A stretch of DNA of 64,000 bases from Lysinibacter cavernae (GCF_011758565.1 NZ_JAAMOX010000001.1:1341838-1405837); one strand, 5' to 3'; shown: positions 50,141 through 59,286, counted from the stretch's first letter. Notes: generated by a model not told the origin, from the sequence alone. Numbers and translations are program-made.

Positions 50141-51382
50141 ATGACAACGAGTCATCAGCCAACAACTGATGGCCGGCGCGGTCTCAGCCGCCGGCACCTC
50201 CTCCTTGGGGGTGCCGCGGCTGGGATAGGCGCCGTCGGTGCCGTCGGTATCGACGCGGCTATCAGAGCAGGCGAGGAACAACCCGCAGAAGGCGCCAAAA
50301 CATCCGGCAGTGAATGGGGACTCGAACCGTTCTACGGTGTGCACCAGGCGGGAATTGCGACTCCTCCCCCTGCCCTCACAACGTTTCTCGCGTTTGACCT
50401 GCTCCCAACAACCGACAGGGGCGCAATCGAGCGGATGCTGCGCATCCTCACCGACGACGCCGCGAAGCTGACCCAGGCCCGCTCAGCCCTCGCCGACTCG
50501 GAACCTGAGCTCGCCGAGGTGGCGGCGCACCTCACCGTGACGTTTGGGTTTGGGCCGGAACTCGTGCGGCGAGTGAATGCCAACCGCCTTCCCGCATGGC
50601 TCTCCCCGCTCCCAGCGTTCAGTAAGGACGCCCTCAACAACGCAACGAGCCACGGCGATCTCTTGCTCCAGGTCGGCTCTGACGACCCGCTCAGCCTGTC
50701 ACACTGCATTCGCATGCTGAGCAAGGATGCGCGCACCTTTGCAACGCTCAGGTGGAGCCAGTCAGGATTCCGCAACGCCAAGGGCTCACAGCCTCAGGGA
50801 ACCACCATGCGAAACCTGTTTGGGCAGGTGGACGGGACCGTCAACCCGGCTCCAGGCAGCGAGGATTTTGCCGGCGTTGTGTGGAGCGGCGGAGAGCCGG
50901 AGTGGATGGCCGGCGGCACCTCGCTTGTCCTCAGGCGCATCGCCATGAACCTCGACACGTGGGACATGGTCGACCGGGTTGGGCGGGAATCCGCCGTCGG
51001 TCGCACCCTCAGCAACGGTGCCCCGCTCACGGGTTCTGAAGAACAGGACGAGACGGACTTTCAGGCAACCAATACCCTCGGGTTTCCGGTGATCGCAACG
51101 GAGTCGCACATCAGAAGAGCGCGAAGCGAGAACACGTCAGAGCGCATTTTCCGTAGGGGCTACAACTACGACGACGGCCCGACGACCGGCGCCGACGGAA
51201 ACGCCGGGCTGCTCTTTGCCTCGTACCAGGCGGATCCGGTCGCCCAGTTTGTGCCGCTCCAGCAGCGGCTCGACGACCTCGACATGCTCAACGAATGGAT
51301 CTCGCACGTTGGCTCGGCCGTCTTCGCCATCCCAGCGGGCTGCGCGGAAGGTGGCTTCGTGGGGGAACAACTCTTTCAGTAG
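50141..51382 (+). CDS. Dyp-type heme peroxidase, Tat-exported
   Basis: The protein has 413 residues. A twin-arginine signal (GRRGLSRRHLLLGGAAAG) leads the N-terminus. The DyP GxxDG motif is FGQVDGTVNP. The proximal heme His is likely the one in ESHIRRAR, and the distal Arg lies in SENTSERIFRRGYNYD. Members oxidise dyes, lignin models or act with iron (EfeB). Immediately adjacent to the PCu(A)C gene, so co-translated. In Streptomyces lividans a similar cluster (Sco, ECuC, DtpA) supports copper-dependent GlxA maturation; the parallel is suggestive. Confidence 0.93.
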   Translation: MTTSHQPTTDGRRGLSRRHLLLGGAAAGIGAVGAVGIDAAIRAGEEQPAEGAKTSGSEWGLEPFYGVHQAGIATPPPALTTFLAFDLLPTTDRGAIERMLRILTDDAAKLTQARSALADSEPELAEVAAHLTVTFGFGPELVRRVNANRLPAWLSPLPAFSKDALNNATSHGDLLLQVGSDDPLSLSHCIRMLSKDARTFATLRWSQSGFRNAKGSQPQGTTMRNLFGQVDGTVNPAPGSEDFAGVVWSGGEPEWMAGGTSLVLRRIAMNLDTWDMVDRVGRESAVGRTLSNGAPLTGSEEQDETDFQATNTLGFPVIATESHIRRARSENTSERIFRRGYNYDDGPTTGADGNAGLLFASYQADPVAQFVPLQQRLDDLDMLNEWISHVGSAVFAIPAGCAEGGFVGEQLFQ

Positions 51383-51401
51383 CCGAACGCGCCGAAACGC
51401 G

Positions 51402-51463
51402 CATCCGTTCGCCGCTCGTTGCGAGTATCTGGGCGATACCTCGCAACGAGCGGCGAACGGATG
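51402..51463. repeat. Perfect 24-bp inverted repeat
   Basis: Left arm 51402-51425 begins CATCCGTTCGCCGCTCG; right arm 51440-51463 is its exact reverse complement; loop 14 nt. It lies 20 bp after the Dyp stop and 25 bp before the end of the convergent methylase gene, so a shared terminator or a palindromic repeat are both possible. Confidence 0.7.
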
Positions 51464-51487
51464 ACTACTGAGCAGTTTTGCGGTGCA

Positions 51488-52294
51488 CTACTCAGCAGCG
51501 CGCTGGGCGAAGGCGCTCTCATAGAGGCACACGGAAGCTGCAGTGGCAAGGTTCATCGATTCGGCGCTGCCGTAAATCGGCACGGTGAGCGAGCGATCGG
51601 CCAAGGCAAGATCCTCGTCGGTCAACCCACGCGCCTCGTTACCAAACAACCACGCGGTTGGCTTGGCCAAGCTGCCGTCCTGACGCGCATCCAAAAGGCT
51701 GTCGCCCTTGATATCTGCGGCAAGAACCGTGAGGCCAGCAGACTGGGCGCGACCGCGCACATCCTCGAGCGTGGCATCCACAGCAACCGGCAAGTGAAAA
51801 AGCGAACCGGTTGTCGAGCGGACGACCTTCGGGTTGTACAGGTCAACGCTGCGACCGGTCAGGATGACGGCATCGGCCCCGGCCGAATCGGCGGCGCGGA
51901 TAATGGTGCCCGCGTTGCCTGGGTCGCGAACCTCTTCGAGGATGACGACAAGCTTCGGGTCGCCGGCAAAAATCTCCTTGACCGAGACAGGGAACTGCCG
52001 GCAAACAGCCACGAAGCCCTGCGGGGTAACGGTATCGGCCATCGATTCGAGCACCTCTTCGGTGACGTACTCGAACTCGAGGTCGGCTTCCTCTGCGAGG
52101 GCAACAATCTCTGGGTAACGCTCAAGAGCGGTTGGCGTGCCAAACAGGTCGCCAAGCAGTTCTGGGCGGAAGGTCAACGCCTCTCGCACGGCCTGGGGTC
52201 CTTCAAGAAGGAAGTAGCCACTCTCTTGTCTTGCTGACTTGCGCGCGAGTTTGGCGACGGCACGGACACGGGGTGAGCGGGGATTTTCAAGCAT
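51488..52294 (-). CDS. SpoU/TrmH-family RNA 2'-O-methyltransferase
   Basis: The protein has 268 residues. The SPOUT knot motifs are EEVRDPGNAGTIIRAADSAG (motif 1), TAWLFGNEARGLTDE (motif 2) and VPIYGSAESMNLATAASVCL (motif 3). An N-terminal substrate-binding domain (KLARKSARQESGYFLLEGPQ) places it near the 23S rRNA methylases of the TsnR/RlmB-like group. The exact target is unknown. It follows the infC-rpmI-rplT operon, a common position in Actinobacteria. Confidence 0.9.
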   Translation of the reverse strand: MLENPRSPRVRAVAKLARKSARQESGYFLLEGPQAVREALTFRPELLGDLFGTPTALERYPEIVALAEEADLEFEYVTEEVLESMADTVTPQGFVAVCRQFPVSVKEIFAGDPKLVVILEEVRDPGNAGTIIRAADSAGADAVILTGRSVDLYNPKVVRSTTGSLFHLPVAVDATLEDVRGRAQSAGLTVLAADIKGDSLLDARQDGSLAKPTAWLFGNEARGLTDEDLALADRSLTVPIYGSAESMNLATAASVCLYESAFAQRAAE

Positions 52295-52333
52295 GGTACG
52301 AGTCTAGGCGCTTGAGCAGCGGGGCCGAGTTGC

Positions 52334-52403
52334 CTCGCGGGGTGCGTTCCGCCTCGTGGGGTGCGTTATTCTGCACCCCGCGAGCGATTCTGCGCCCCAC
52401 GAG
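52334..52403. repeat. 70-bp nested palindromic repeat, copy 2
   Basis: Arms CTCGCGGGGTGCG (52334), CTCGTGGGGTGCG (52353), TGCACCCCGCGAG (52372) and TGCGCCCCACGAG (52391). It is exactly 70 bp, like copies 1 and 3, and lies between the methylase gene and the rplT terminator. Confidence 0.85.
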
Positions 52404-52430
52404 CGATGTAGCGTTCCGTGGACAGCACAA

Positions 52431-52461
52431 AGCCCCGCACCGGCGAACCGGGTGCGGGGCT
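52431..52461 (-). terminator. Terminator after the infC-rpmI-rplT operon
   Basis: AGCCCCGCACC (minus strand, from 52461) pairs with GGTGCGGGGCT (to 52431), 9-nt loop, then TTGTGC. It lies about 95 bp past the rplT stop. Confidence 0.8.
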
Positions 52462-52554
52462 GAGTAACCACATGGCTCTCAACGAGAGCTAGTGGGACAA
52501 ACCGATGTTAGGTGACTCGTGCTTACGCAGAATCCTGCTTGCGCAAAATCCTTC

Positions 52555-52941
52555 TTATGCAGAGACCTTAGGAGCTGACGTGTCAGCAGGAAGAGCTGCG
52601 CGAGCGCTCTCAACCAGCGAAGCAAACGTCTTAGGCTCGTGAACTGCCAGGTCGGCAAGCATGCGACGGTCAACCTGGATTCCAGCAAGACCAAGGCCCT
52701 GGATGAAACGGTTGTAGGTGAGGCCGTTGGCGCGCGATGCAGCGTTGATGCGCTGGATCCACAGGCGACGGAAGTCACCCTTACGCTGGCGACGGTCACG
52801 GTACTGGTAGACGAACGAGTGGATCGTCTGCTCTTTTGCCTTACGGTACAGACGTGAACGCTGTCCGCGGTAGCCCTTTGCGCGCTCGAGGATAACGCGA
52901 CGCTTCTTGTGAGCGTTGACGGCTCTCTTTACTCTTGCCAT
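52555..52941 (-). CDS. rplT: Large-subunit ribosomal protein L20
   Basis: The protein has 128 residues with the highly basic, helical L20 sequence: [20 protein letters not shown], then [20 protein letters not shown] and [20 protein letters not shown]. It binds 23S rRNA early in assembly. It lies 39 bp after rpmI. A short Ala/Ser/Pro tail is normal in the group. Confidence 0.98.
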   Translation of the reverse strand: MARVKRAVNAHKKRRVILERAKGYRGQRSRLYRKAKEQTIHSFVYQYRDRRQRKGDFRRLWIQRINAASRANGLTYNRFIQGLGLAGIQVDRRMLADLAVHEPKTFASLVESARAALPADTSAPKVSA

Positions 52942-52980
52942 TTCTGGATTTCCTTTACGTTAAGTCGGTGGGTGCGGTGC

Positions 52981-53178
52981 TTAGCCGCGACCGAGAAGCT
53001 TGTTTGCTACCTTGCTGTCAGCCTTCGACAGGACCTGGTCCTGGTTGAGGCGACGGGTGCGGCGGCTCGACTTGCCCTCAAGGTTGTGTCGCATACCGGC
53101 CTGCTGCTTCTTCAGCTTGCCGGACCCGGTGACCTTAAAACGCTTCTTGGCGCCCGAGTGGGTCTTCATCTTAGGCAT
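52981..53178 (-). CDS. rpmI: Large-subunit ribosomal protein L35
   Basis: The protein has 65 residues: [20 protein letters not shown], then [20 protein letters not shown]. Length and sequence are standard for L35. It lies between infC and rplT, the universal arrangement. A good ribosome site (AGGAGAG) precedes the ATG. Confidence 0.98.
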   Translation of the reverse strand: MPKMKTHSGAKKRFKVTGSGKLKKQQAGMRHNLEGKSSRRTRRLNQDQVLSKADSKVANKLLGRG

Positions 53179-53220
53179 TTTCTCTCCTCTATCGGTTTCG
53201 CCACCGCGGTGGCAAAAGTC

Positions 53221-53880
53221 TTATTCTGCGGCTGCTTCTGGAGCTTCGGCCTCGGCCGGGCTCTCAGCTGCATCGCTGGTCTTGGTCTCTGCAGCATCCT
53301 TGGCCTCGTTATTGTGCGAGGAGTGCTTATTGGATGCGCGCTGGGCGTTGGCTTCTGCCTTTGCCTCAGATTTGTTCTTGAGCGGGGCGATAACCATCAC
53401 CATGTTGCGACCATCGATCGTAGGGTTTGACTCCACGGTGCCGAACTCGAGAACGTCTTCTGCAAACTTCTGCAGCAGACGGACTCCCTGCTCTGGGCGC
53501 GACTGCTCGCGACCGCGGAACAGGATCATGGCCTTCACCTTGTCACCCTGCTTGAGGAAGCCCTCTGCGCGTTTGCGCTTGGTCTCGTAGTCGTGCTTAT
53601 CGATCTTGAGGCGGAACCGGACCTCTTTGAGGATGGTGTTCGCCTGGTTGCGTCGAGCTTCTTTCGCCTTCTGCGCAGCCTCATACTTGAACTTGCCGTA
53701 ATCCATGATCTTGGCAACGGGAGGCTTTGAGTTAGGCGCAACCTCCACCAGGTCGAGGTCAGCCTCAGCGGCTAGACGCAGGGCAACCTCAATCGCCACG
53801 ACGCCAACCTGTTCGCCACTGGGTCCAACCAGTCGAACTTCTGGGACGCGGATGCGTTCATTTGTACGGGGATCGCTGAT
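53221..53880 (-). CDS. infC: Translation initiation factor IF-3, probable AUC start
   Basis: IF-3 monitors start-codon pairing on the 30S subunit. Conserved blocks are [20 protein letters not shown], the [20 protein letters not shown] linker and [16 protein letters not shown] in the C domain. A Glu/Ala-rich tail of about 45 residues ends the protein. Homologues begin at SDPRTN; the codon before is ATC (53880-53878), with AAGGAG exactly 6 nt upstream. I therefore take AUC as the start. The conventional start at 53916 would add 12 residues ([12 protein letters not shown]) and has no comparable ribosome site. Rare start codons on infC allow IF-3 to repress itself (known in E. coli with AUU). Confidence 0.93.
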   Translation of the reverse strand: MSDPRTNERIRVPEVRLVGPSGEQVGVVAIEVALRLAAEADLDLVEVAPNSKPPVAKIMDYGKFKYEAAQKAKEARRNQANTILKEVRFRLKIDKHDYETKRKRAEGFLKQGDKVKAMILFRGREQSRPEQGVRLLQKFAEDVLEFGTVESNPTIDGRNMVMVIAPLKNKSEAKAEANAQRASNKHSSHNNEAKDAAETKTSDAAESPAEAEAPEAAAE

Positions 53881-54198
53881 GCGCTGCTCCTTACGATAGT
53901 GGTGGTAGCCCCTCAACCGGTTTGAACCGGGCGAGCCACGAAGACGAACTATCGCGCGTCAGCGAACATATTCTGTTCACATCGGCCACACCCTCAAATC
54001 TACTTCGCCAGATCGAAATCTGGTGAAGCGGAGTGCAATCTACCCGGTAACCTTGGTATGGCGGTCAACGCGGGTGGGAGATAATCCACTTTCGTACTGA
54101 AACTATAAGTTCCAGAGCCTCATGAATACTAGCAGAGACTGCGGCAGAAGACCAGCCAGGGCCATCCCGCAGTCGCCCAAAGCGAAAGAGCAGCTCAA
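53881..54198. other. Divergent leader region between infC and the DUF1844 gene
   Basis: About 318 bp. It holds the infC leader with a small palindrome CCGGTTTGAACCGG (53917-53930). A TTGACC-like -35 on the minus strand near 54067 has no well-spaced -10. On the plus strand a GATAAT is seen near 54080. No gene is visible. Confidence 0.55.
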
Positions 54199-54621
54199 AT
54201 GAGTGACACACACGTGTTCGGCGAGAACGACAACGAGGCATCAACGGCCCGCAACGCGGAGCATGAAGCTCGGTTTAGCGAACGCGCAGCCCGCGAGGCG
54301 GAGTCGGCGGGGCGCGATATCGCAGACGTTCCCGCGGTAGAGGTCATCACGACCACATCCGTCCACCTCATGAGCGCAGCCGCGGTGAAATGTGGCCTTG
54401 CCGACGACCCTGAGAACCAGCTCGACCTCGACGAGGCACGCAAACTCATCAACGCCCTTGCCGGGCTCATTACGGCCGGCGCACCCGAGATCAGCGATAT
54501 GCACGCTCGTAGCCTTCGCGACGGCCTCCGCTCGCTGCAGCTCGCCTTCCGCGAGGCATCCGTCATCCCCGACCCCATCGGAAAGGGCCCAGGCGAAAAG
54601 TACACGGGACCGGTCAACTAA
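54199..54621 (+). CDS. DUF1844 family protein
   Basis: The protein has 140 residues. After a charged N-terminus of about 45 residues, the DUF1844 helical core is readable: VITTTSVHLMSAAAVKCGLA, then NQLDLDEARKLINALAGLIT and RSLRDGLRSLQLAFREASVI. Function unknown. The family commonly lies beside infC in Actinobacteria, as here, divergent from it. It ends in a strong terminator, so it is monocistronic. Confidence 0.9.
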   Translation: MSDTHVFGENDNEASTARNAEHEARFSERAAREAESAGRDIADVPAVEVITTTSVHLMSAAAVKCGLADDPENQLDLDEARKLINALAGLITAGAPEISDMHARSLRDGLRSLQLAFREASVIPDPIGKGPGEKYTGPVN

Positions 54622-54635
54622 AGCGACATTTCCAC

Positions 54636-54667
54636 GGTGGGCTTGCTTCGGCAGGCCCACCTTTTTT
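54636..54667 (+). terminator. Rho-independent terminator of the DUF1844 gene
   Basis: GGTGGGCTTGC (54636-54646), loop TTCG, GCAGGCCCACC (to 54661), then six T. Lies 14 bp past the stop. Confidence 0.9.
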
Positions 54668-54765
54668 GTGCATGGCGCACCCGGATTCCCAACGGCACGT
54701 CAACATCATTGCCGTCACGCACGGTGTTCAAAGGGAGAGGCACATCGCTGCTATTGGCGGCTGGC

Positions 54766-57474
54766 TTAGAGAAGCTTCTTTTTTCCACGCAGCTGACCAT
54801 AAATGACGACGATCAGCAGAGCACTCATCACCAACAAGACGCCAATCGCGAGTATCCATTGGAACGCTTCGTGCTCCCATAGCCAGTCCTCATCAATTGA
54901 CGGAACAAGGTCACGAAGGCCCATCCCAGATGCGCCAGCAGCAAATCCCCAACGAGCAGGCATCAGCCACGACAGTTGGTCAAGGCCGGCCCGACCCGTG
55001 ACCGGAATGATGCCGCCGTGGAGCACCAGCTGAGCCATCAGCATCACGATAAGCACTGGCATCGTCTGATCGCTCGACCGAACAAATGCCGAGATACAGA
55101 GCCCAACAAGCATCGACACAAACGCTGTCATCCCCACAGCGATATACAGCTCGATTCGGGCATCCGGTATCACAACCCAGTCTTCCGGCGGAGTTTTCCC
55201 CCAGAGCACGATGGCGACGGTCACGGCAGCCGAGAACCATGTCATCGCGCCGAGCACCACGATCTTGGCCATCACATAAGCCCAGACGGAGAGCCCAACG
55301 GCGCGCTCCCTCAGGAAGATTGGCCGTTCGGCAACAAGTTCACGAATTGAGACGGAAGCACCCATAAAACACGCCCCGATCATGAGGAGCGAGAGTATCT
55401 GAGACGGCTCCCCCATCGTGTCGAGTTTGGTGGGATCGGTCTCGGTAAACCCGGCCTCCCCCGGAACAACGAGTGATAAAAGCCCAAGCACAACCGGCAG
55501 GGCAAGAAGAAACGCCAGATACCCCCTGTCGGCAATCAGCAGGTGAGCCTGGCGAATCGCGAGCGTCACAAACTGAGTAAGGGCAGACGCACCGCCCCGA
55601 GACGCTTTCTGCGTTGTCGCATGCGGCGTAACGTCATGGCTCACGGCGGGAGCCGGCGGCGCGCTCAGCTCATATCGCGCGTGCGATTCTTCGGGATAGG
55701 CTGCGATCTGAGCAAAAATCTCGGCCCAGTCGTCGGTGCCAAAAAAGGCGGCCAGCTCCTCAACCGGGCCAACATACACCGGCTTACCACCGGGAGCGAG
55801 CACAAGTATCTGATCGCACAGACTGAGGTAGGCAACGGAATGGGTCACAACCACAACAGCGCGGTCGCCATCAGCAAGTTCGCGAAGCGTGAGCATAACC
55901 TGGCGGTCGAGCGCGGGGTCAAGCCCAGAGGTCGGTTCGTCGAGGACCAACAGTGACGGTTCGGTCAATAGCTCAAGCGCAACGGATGATCGTTTCCGCT
56001 GGCCACCGGATAACTTGCTAATCCTCGTGTGCTCGTGCCCGTCAAGACCAAGCTGGGCAATGACTTGACGAACCTTGGCCTGACGCTCGGCACGAGCAGC
56101 CGTGGCCGCAAGCCTGAGCGTTGCCGCGTATCCGAGTGCGCGCTTCAACCCGAGCTGCCAGTGCAACACATCCTCTTGAGGAACAAGACCGATGCGAGAC
56201 CGAACAATAGAGTAGCTTCGGTGCACATCAAAGCCGTCAAATTTGACGATGCCACCGGTTGGAACCGACCCGCCCGTTATCATCCGGCCAAACGTCGATT
56301 TGCCAGCACCCGAGGGGCCAACAACGGCCGTCAGGGTACCGCGACGAGCCGTGAGGCTCACGTTATCAAGCAGCCGCTTCCCGTCGGGAAGCACAAAATT
56401 AAGCCCGTGCACCTCAAGCCCGCCGCTCTCAGGCGACGCCTCGCGTAATCGCACAAGGGCATTCCCGACCCGCACAAAATCGTTATGCCCGATGGTGAGT
56501 AAATCGCCCTCATAGAGCCGCCGCCTCGTGATGAGCTCACCGTTAATGAACGTGCCGTTGAGGCTATCGAGGTCAACAATCTCAAACGAGTCGCCGCGTT
56601 CGGTCACCCTGGCATGCTGGCGCGAAACGAGTATGTCGGCAAGGGGATATCCACAATCAGACGCCGAACCGATGATGAAGGAGTGAGCAACGTCGCCCTG
56701 GTCAACGAGGTGTTGCTGATGCCCTCTATATGCCTGGGGGAACGCTCCGGCGAGGCTCGTTGCCTCAAAATCCGTTTCGGGGATGGACGGGGCCTCTCCA
56801 GCAATCGGGCGGGCCGTCGTTGAGTCGGTATGCGTCGAAAAGCTCGGCGCGAATTCGACCCACTGTCCACCAGCCTGATCGCCGAACCATAGCTGGCAAC
56901 CATCGCCGATGAGCGAGACGTCTGCCGATGCTCCGTCCGGCCGAACCGGCCAAGACGAGCCAATGGCGTTGACCGACCATCCACCGTCATCGCGAAGCAG
57001 CGCGTGCTCGAACAACACACCATCGCCGGCCAGCCGCACATCGCAGTGCTCCCCCGACCCAAGCAAAACAGTGCTGCCCGTTTCAAATTGGTGTTCAACC
57101 CCACCAACCCACACCGAAACGGGCACGGACGGAACGCCAGGTTCCCCAGCTGCGGGATGCCGGTTCCAATCGGCGGCTGATGCCTGCCCCTCGTGCGCAA
57201 ACCGAAGCGATGGCCCATGCTCATCGCCAAACGAAAGCAAGCCGGCTTCCGGAAGCTGGGCGATCTCGATTCGCTCGCCGTTCAGGAAAGTTCCGTTGCC
57301 GCTCTCGCGGTCGGCAACATACCACGCATCGCCGTAGTAGAGAACGGCCTGGACCCGAGAAACCAGTCGATCCTCAAGAACAAGGTCGCAACTGCGATCG
57401 CGGCCGATATCGAGTGTCTCACCCGGTTGCAGGGTCACCTCGCAACCATTCGCTTGAATGGTGAGGTGTCGCAT
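54766..57474 (-). CDS. FHA-domain ABC exporter, ATPase fused to permease
   Basis: The protein has 902 residues in one chain. FHA 1 (about 15-75): LDIGRDRSCDLVLEDRLVSR and GNGTFLNGERI. A second FHA-like segment (about 120-205): TVLLGSGEHCDVRLAGDGVL, weak and lacking the usual Ser/His phosphothreonine contacts. FHA 3 (about 270-345): FIIGSASDCGYPLADILVSR and LNGTFINGELI. ABC ATPase (about 365-590): [46 protein letters not shown]. Then an ABC2 membrane domain with six spans. The architecture is that of Mycobacterium Rv1747, whose export activity is tuned by Ser/Thr kinases through FHA-phosphothreonine binding. The substrate is unknown. Confidence 0.92.
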   Translation of the reverse strand: MRHLTIQANGCEVTLQPGETLDIGRDRSCDLVLEDRLVSRVQAVLYYGDAWYVADRESGNGTFLNGERIEIAQLPEAGLLSFGDEHGPSLRFAHEGQASAADWNRHPAAGEPGVPSVPVSVWVGGVEHQFETGSTVLLGSGEHCDVRLAGDGVLFEHALLRDDGGWSVNAIGSSWPVRPDGASADVSLIGDGCQLWFGDQAGGQWVEFAPSFSTHTDSTTARPIAGEAPSIPETDFEATSLAGAFPQAYRGHQQHLVDQGDVAHSFIIGSASDCGYPLADILVSRQHARVTERGDSFEIVDLDSLNGTFINGELITRRRLYEGDLLTIGHNDFVRVGNALVRLREASPESGGLEVHGLNFVLPDGKRLLDNVSLTARRGTLTAVVGPSGAGKSTFGRMITGGSVPTGGIVKFDGFDVHRSYSIVRSRIGLVPQEDVLHWQLGLKRALGYAATLRLAATAARAERQAKVRQVIAQLGLDGHEHTRISKLSGGQRKRSSVALELLTEPSLLVLDEPTSGLDPALDRQVMLTLRELADGDRAVVVVTHSVAYLSLCDQILVLAPGGKPVYVGPVEELAAFFGTDDWAEIFAQIAAYPEESHARYELSAPPAPAVSHDVTPHATTQKASRGGASALTQFVTLAIRQAHLLIADRGYLAFLLALPVVLGLLSLVVPGEAGFTETDPTKLDTMGEPSQILSLLMIGACFMGASVSIRELVAERPIFLRERAVGLSVWAYVMAKIVVLGAMTWFSAAVTVAIVLWGKTPPEDWVVIPDARIELYIAVGMTAFVSMLVGLCISAFVRSSDQTMPVLIVMLMAQLVLHGGIIPVTGRAGLDQLSWLMPARWGFAAGASGMGLRDLVPSIDEDWLWEHEAFQWILAIGVLLVMSALLIVVIYGQLRGKKKLL

Positions 57475-57562
57475 CGTTATAGCTCCCGGTAGTGAGCCCC
57501 CTCTGGGATGCTACCACCGTCACAGCACCCCTCGTTCACGAGGAACGGGCGTGGACCGCCAA

Positions 57563-58372
57563 CTAGGCCGTGAGTTGAAGCGACAGCGAATCAATCCGTG
57601 TTGCGATGATCTCGCTCTGCGACCATGTTGCCTGGAGCGACTCCAGTACGGCGTTCACCTGGTCTCGATCGAGGCCGGGAACCAACCGCAGCGAAATGAG
57701 CGTTTCTGGCGCGGCGAGGAGCGCCCGAGGGTCGCCATCGCCAAGCGAGATGGAGATAGCTGCTGGCTCTCCAGCGATGCTTCGCTCGAACTCGGCAATG
57801 ACGTCTGGATCAGACCATCCTGGAGACCACGGCAGCGACTGCGCAACAGCCCAGACGGCGGGTCGACGCAGCACAAACTGCGTATCGGAGCCGGGGTCGA
57901 GCACAATAAGATCGGTGTCTTCGCCTGCGGCAGCTAGGGCGACACGAACGCCGTCTGCCGGCACTGGGCGAGCCTCCGCGTTCCAGCGCTTCATAGCGTC
58001 AACGGAAGAAAAGATTGGGAGGGCTTTTCGGCCGTCCGGTGCGGCAACCGTGACGATCGACAGCTCTTGGGTTTTGTCAACGAGCTTGCCAGCATCGGTG
58101 TAGCCAACGTCACCGGCCTCGGCGATTAACGGGATGAGGAGGCGCGCGGTTCGGAACGCATCCACAACCGCTTCTACCCCGCCAGTGCCAGCCGCGAAGC
58201 CGGCAAGCGCCGAGCCGAGAGCCTCATCAATCAGGCCATTATCGTCGGCAAACTCATTGCTCTCGAAGCTGCGGCCAGCCCAGGGCTGCCCTGCCGAGTC
58301 GGCGTGCGGCTGGTCGCCAAGGTTGAGGGATGCCCCGTCAAGCCCGGTCGACCCAAGATTCTTCGCGGCCAT
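57563..58372 (-). CDS. SseB domain protein
   Basis: The protein has 269 residues from the ATG at 58372 (MAAKNLGSTGLDG). The SseB N-terminal domain covers about 65-185 (VDAFRTARLLIPLIAEAGDV, PIFSSVDAMKRWNAEARPVP, ALAAAGEDTDLIVLDPGSDT). The C-terminal SseB domain (about 200-265) includes VSISLGDGDPRALLAAPETL. SseB-family proteins are regulators or partners of unclear role; in Actinobacteria one commonly sits next to hisA, as here. The frame extends further upstream through the palindromic repeat but that stretch is not coding-like. Confidence 0.83.
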   Translation of the reverse strand: MAAKNLGSTGLDGASLNLGDQPHADSAGQPWAGRSFESNEFADDNGLIDEALGSALAGFAAGTGGVEAVVDAFRTARLLIPLIAEAGDVGYTDAGKLVDKTQELSIVTVAAPDGRKALPIFSSVDAMKRWNAEARPVPADGVRVALAAAGEDTDLIVLDPGSDTQFVLRRPAVWAVAQSLPWSPGWSDPDVIAEFERSIAGEPAAISISLGDGDPRALLAAPETLISLRLVPGLDRDQVNAVLESLQATWSQSEIIATRIDSLSLQLTA

Positions 58373-58394
58373 GCCACACCCTTTCTCAAACCCC

Positions 58395-58470
58395 GAACCT
58401 GCATCTATTTGCGAGAATCTGCTCAAATCGCGTGCATTTGTCGCAATTACTCGCAAATAGATGCAGGTTC
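58395..58470. repeat. Palindromic repeat of the CTGCATCTATTTG family, copy B
   Basis: A 21-bp perfect inverted repeat: left arm 58395-58415 contains CCTGCATCTATTTGCGAG, right arm 58450-58470 its exact complement. The loop holds a further short palindrome (CAAAT..ATTTG). Intergenic, between the SseB start and the hisA stop. Confidence 0.85.
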
Positions 58471-58479
58471 AGGAAGCGA

Positions 58480-59226
58480 TTAGTCGCCGGCGACGTCCAG
58501 GGCCTCGCCGAGCGTGAAGGCTCCAGCGTAGAGGGCCTTTCCGACAATTGCGCCCTCAAGGCCGGCAGGCACGAGCTCGCGAAGTACGGCGAGGTCGTCC
58601 AAGCTTGAGACGCCACCGGATGCAACGACCGGGCGGTGCGTGCGGTCAAGCACCTGACGAAGCAGCTCAACGTTCGGGCCGCGGAGCGTGCCGTCCTTGG
58701 TCACGTCGGTGACCACGTAGCGAGCGCAGCCGGCATCCTCAAGGCGATCGAGGACCTCCCAGAGGTCACCGCCGTCTTCGGTCCAGCCGCGGGCGGCAAG
58801 CGTCGTGCCACGCACGTCGAGGCCAACCGCGATGAGCTCGCCATACTGAGCGATAACGCTGCGCGTCCACTCTGGGTTCTCAAGGGCAGCGGTGCCAAGG
58901 TTGACTCGCTTCGGTCCGAGCGAAAGGGCTGCTTCGAGGCTCGCGTCGTCGCGAATGCCACCGGAAAGCTCAATGTTGACGCCGCGGGTCTGCTTAATGA
59001 CCTTCTTGAGGATGGCGGCGTTGTTGCCGCGCCCAAAGGCCGCGTCGAGGTCAACGAGGTGAATCCACTCCGCGCCCTGGTTCACCCAATCGAGGGCCGC
59101 CTCGAGGGGAGAACCGTAGTTCGTCTCGGTTCCAGCCTCGCCCTGGGTGAGGCGCACGGCCTTCCCATCAGCAACGTCAACCGCAGGCAGCAGCTCAAGT
59201 TTGGGCCGCTTATTGAATTCGCTCAT
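58480..59226 (-). CDS. hisA: PriA-type HisA (phosphoribosyl isomerase)
   Basis: The protein has 248 residues. The TIM barrel begins [20 protein letters not shown] with the catalytic Asp, followed by [27 protein letters not shown]-like [15 protein letters not shown] and [18 protein letters not shown] with the second catalytic Asp. Actinobacteria lack trpF and use this enzyme in both histidine and tryptophan synthesis (PriA); the dual role is inferred from lineage. ATG 59226 is preferred over the adjacent ATG at 59229 for its spacing to AAGGAC. Confidence 0.94.
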   Translation of the reverse strand: MSEFNKRPKLELLPAVDVADGKAVRLTQGEAGTETNYGSPLEAALDWVNQGAEWIHLVDLDAAFGRGNNAAILKKVIKQTRGVNIELSGGIRDDASLEAALSLGPKRVNLGTAALENPEWTRSVIAQYGELIAVGLDVRGTTLAARGWTEDGGDLWEVLDRLEDAGCARYVVTDVTKDGTLRGPNVELLRQVLDRTHRPVVASGGVSSLDDLAVLRELVPAGLEGAIVGKALYAGAFTLGEALDVAGD

Positions 59227-59286
59227 CATGTCCTTGTTGGCTTGGGGGTTGTTGACGCGGGCTGCATCAACACACAACAGGAGATT

